Below are positions 63,481 to 64,000 of a DNA stretch of 64,000 bases, piece after piece (position 1 is the stretch's first letter; each line of letters begins with the position of its first letter). Source of the stretch: Haloferax elongans ATCC BAA-1513. Lineage in GTDB: Archaea > Halobacteriota > Halobacteria > Halobacteriales > Haloferacaceae. The stretch is taken from positions 541,657 through 605,656 of the forward strand of contig NZ_AOLK01000015.1 of assembly GCF_000336755.1 (NCBI RefSeq). The letters run 5' to 3'. The notes under the pieces are model-generated. The model searched no databases and was not told the DNA's origin. It saw only the letters and a program-made list of their open reading frames with translations. The position numbers were made by a program, and so were the translations under genes.

Positions 63481-64000
63481 TGATTAGCCGATACGGAACC
63501 GCACTCGCGGTCGTCGCGGTCGTGATGCTCTCGTTTGCCTCCGGCGGTGCGTACACGTTTAGCGTTCTGACCGATACTGAAACTGCAGACGCCGTCGTGT
63601 CGGCTGGCGTGTTCGACGCTGCCGACGAAAATTCGGACAGCGGATTCGAGAGTGCAGGTGCTGGCAGTGTTGTGGCGTTCGCTGCCGCGGATGAGAACGA
63701 ACCCAGCGACACGGACGATGACGAGGGTGATGAGCTGGACGAATCCAGCGACGAAAACGAGACGGAGACCGCGTTCAACAACACGACCGTCACGAACGAG
63801 ACTGGGACACCGGCTGCCAACACGACTGTCGGCAACGAAACCGACAGCAACACGAACGAAACCGACACAGTCGACTCAAACGAGACTGAGACAGACGATA
63901 TCAACGACTCTGACTCCGGCGACATCAACGAATCCGAGACAGACGATATCAACGAATCCGAGACAGACGATATCAACGAATCCGAGACAGACGATATCAA
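63480..64000 (+). CDS. SipW-type secreted protein with acidic repeat tail (3' truncated)
   Basis: At least 173 residues; the gene leaves the window. The N-terminus 'ALAVVAVVMLSFASGGAYTF' followed by 'LTDTETADAVVSAGVFDA' has the SipW/TasA signal and first strand. The remainder is extremely acidic and Asn/Thr-rich, ending in ESETDDIN repeats. It overlaps the peptidase gene by TGATG. It could be a second fibre or surface subunit. Confidence 0.75.
   Translation, partial: MISRYGTALAVVAVVMLSFASGGAYTFSVLTDTETADAVVSAGVFDAADENSDSGFESAGAGSVVAFAAADENEPSDTDDDEGDELDESSDENETETAFNNTTVTNETGTPAANTTVGNETDSNTNETDTVDSNETETDDINDSDSGDINESETDDINESETDDINESETDDI
63930..64000 (+). repeat. 24-base tandem repeat encoding ESETDDIN
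   Basis: Units at 63930-63953, 63954-63977 and 63978-64000 (cut by the window edge) are identical. Diverged copies precede them from about 63882. Variable copy number between strains is likely. Confidence 0.85.

Overview
The window is chromosomal DNA from a haloarchaeon, most likely Haloferax or a close relative. The evidence is consistent: high GC with strong G/C at third codon positions, acidic proteins rich in Asp and Glu, many start codons 26-28 bases after a TATA-like box (leaderless transcripts), archaeal TFB, archaeal-type signal peptidase, twin-arginine signals, an Agl23-type glycosyltransferase, geranylgeranyl lipid synthesis and a menaquinone pathway. The assignment rests on gene content and recognised haloarchaeal families, not on a database comparison.

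Layout. 1-9 kb: cold-shock protein end, an epimerase, small zinc-binding proteins, a membrane-anchored sulfite-oxidase-like protein, a secreted PKD protein, a tRNA-Arg with a probable integration scar beside it, a UbiA lipid prenyltransferase, a RAD55-like ATPase and a cysteine synthase. 9-13.3 kb: an ABC-2 export operon in which one permease is fused to a PrsW-type protease domain. 13.3-20.4 kb: small membrane and Tat proteins, 3-hydroxyacyl-CoA dehydrogenase, a helix-hairpin-helix protein with GDWTP repeats, fructose-1,6-bisphosphatase preceded by an overlapping short ORF, an acyl-CoA carboxylase carboxyltransferase and a MaoC dehydratase. 20.6-26 kb: two glutamate dehydrogenase paralogues around a CitE-like lyase, then pyrB-pyrI. 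26-31.4 kb: a sensor kinase, tiny membrane proteins, an SDR, a ThuA protein and an enoyl-CoA hydratase-like protein.

31.5-41.4 kb is a dispersed menaquinone locus (menC-menA, menB, menD, menF, all minus strand). Between menA and menB sits a two-gene iron-uptake unit (a Tat lipoprotein binding protein and a flavin oxidoreductase) with two metal-regulator-like operators around its promoter, and between menB and menD a CopD-type membrane pair. 41.6-54.7 kb holds a SnoaL protein, a soluble molybdo-oxidoreductase, a CopG regulator, UPF0058, a rhomboid protease, a METTL5-like methyltransferase, a secreted nuclease with a lamin-tail domain, TFB, Agl23, UspA, a 2Fe-2S ferredoxin, a rhodanese-MBL protein and the globin transducer HemAT. 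54.8-61.4 kb holds a ferritin-like protein, MOSC, a galactokinase-like kinase lacking a key Glu, formamidase, a citrate-synthase paralogue lacking the catalytic Asp, and a gluconate dehydratase.

The right edge (61.7-64 kb) is the most unusual part: a TasA/camelysin-like secreted protein, a SipW-like archaeal signal peptidase and a second, repeat-tailed secreted protein that runs off the window. This looks like a compact surface-fibre or matrix module. Several intergenic perfect inverted repeats, some overlapping predicted promoters or start codons, are recorded as candidate operators. No CRISPR array, rRNA or intact insertion sequence was seen.
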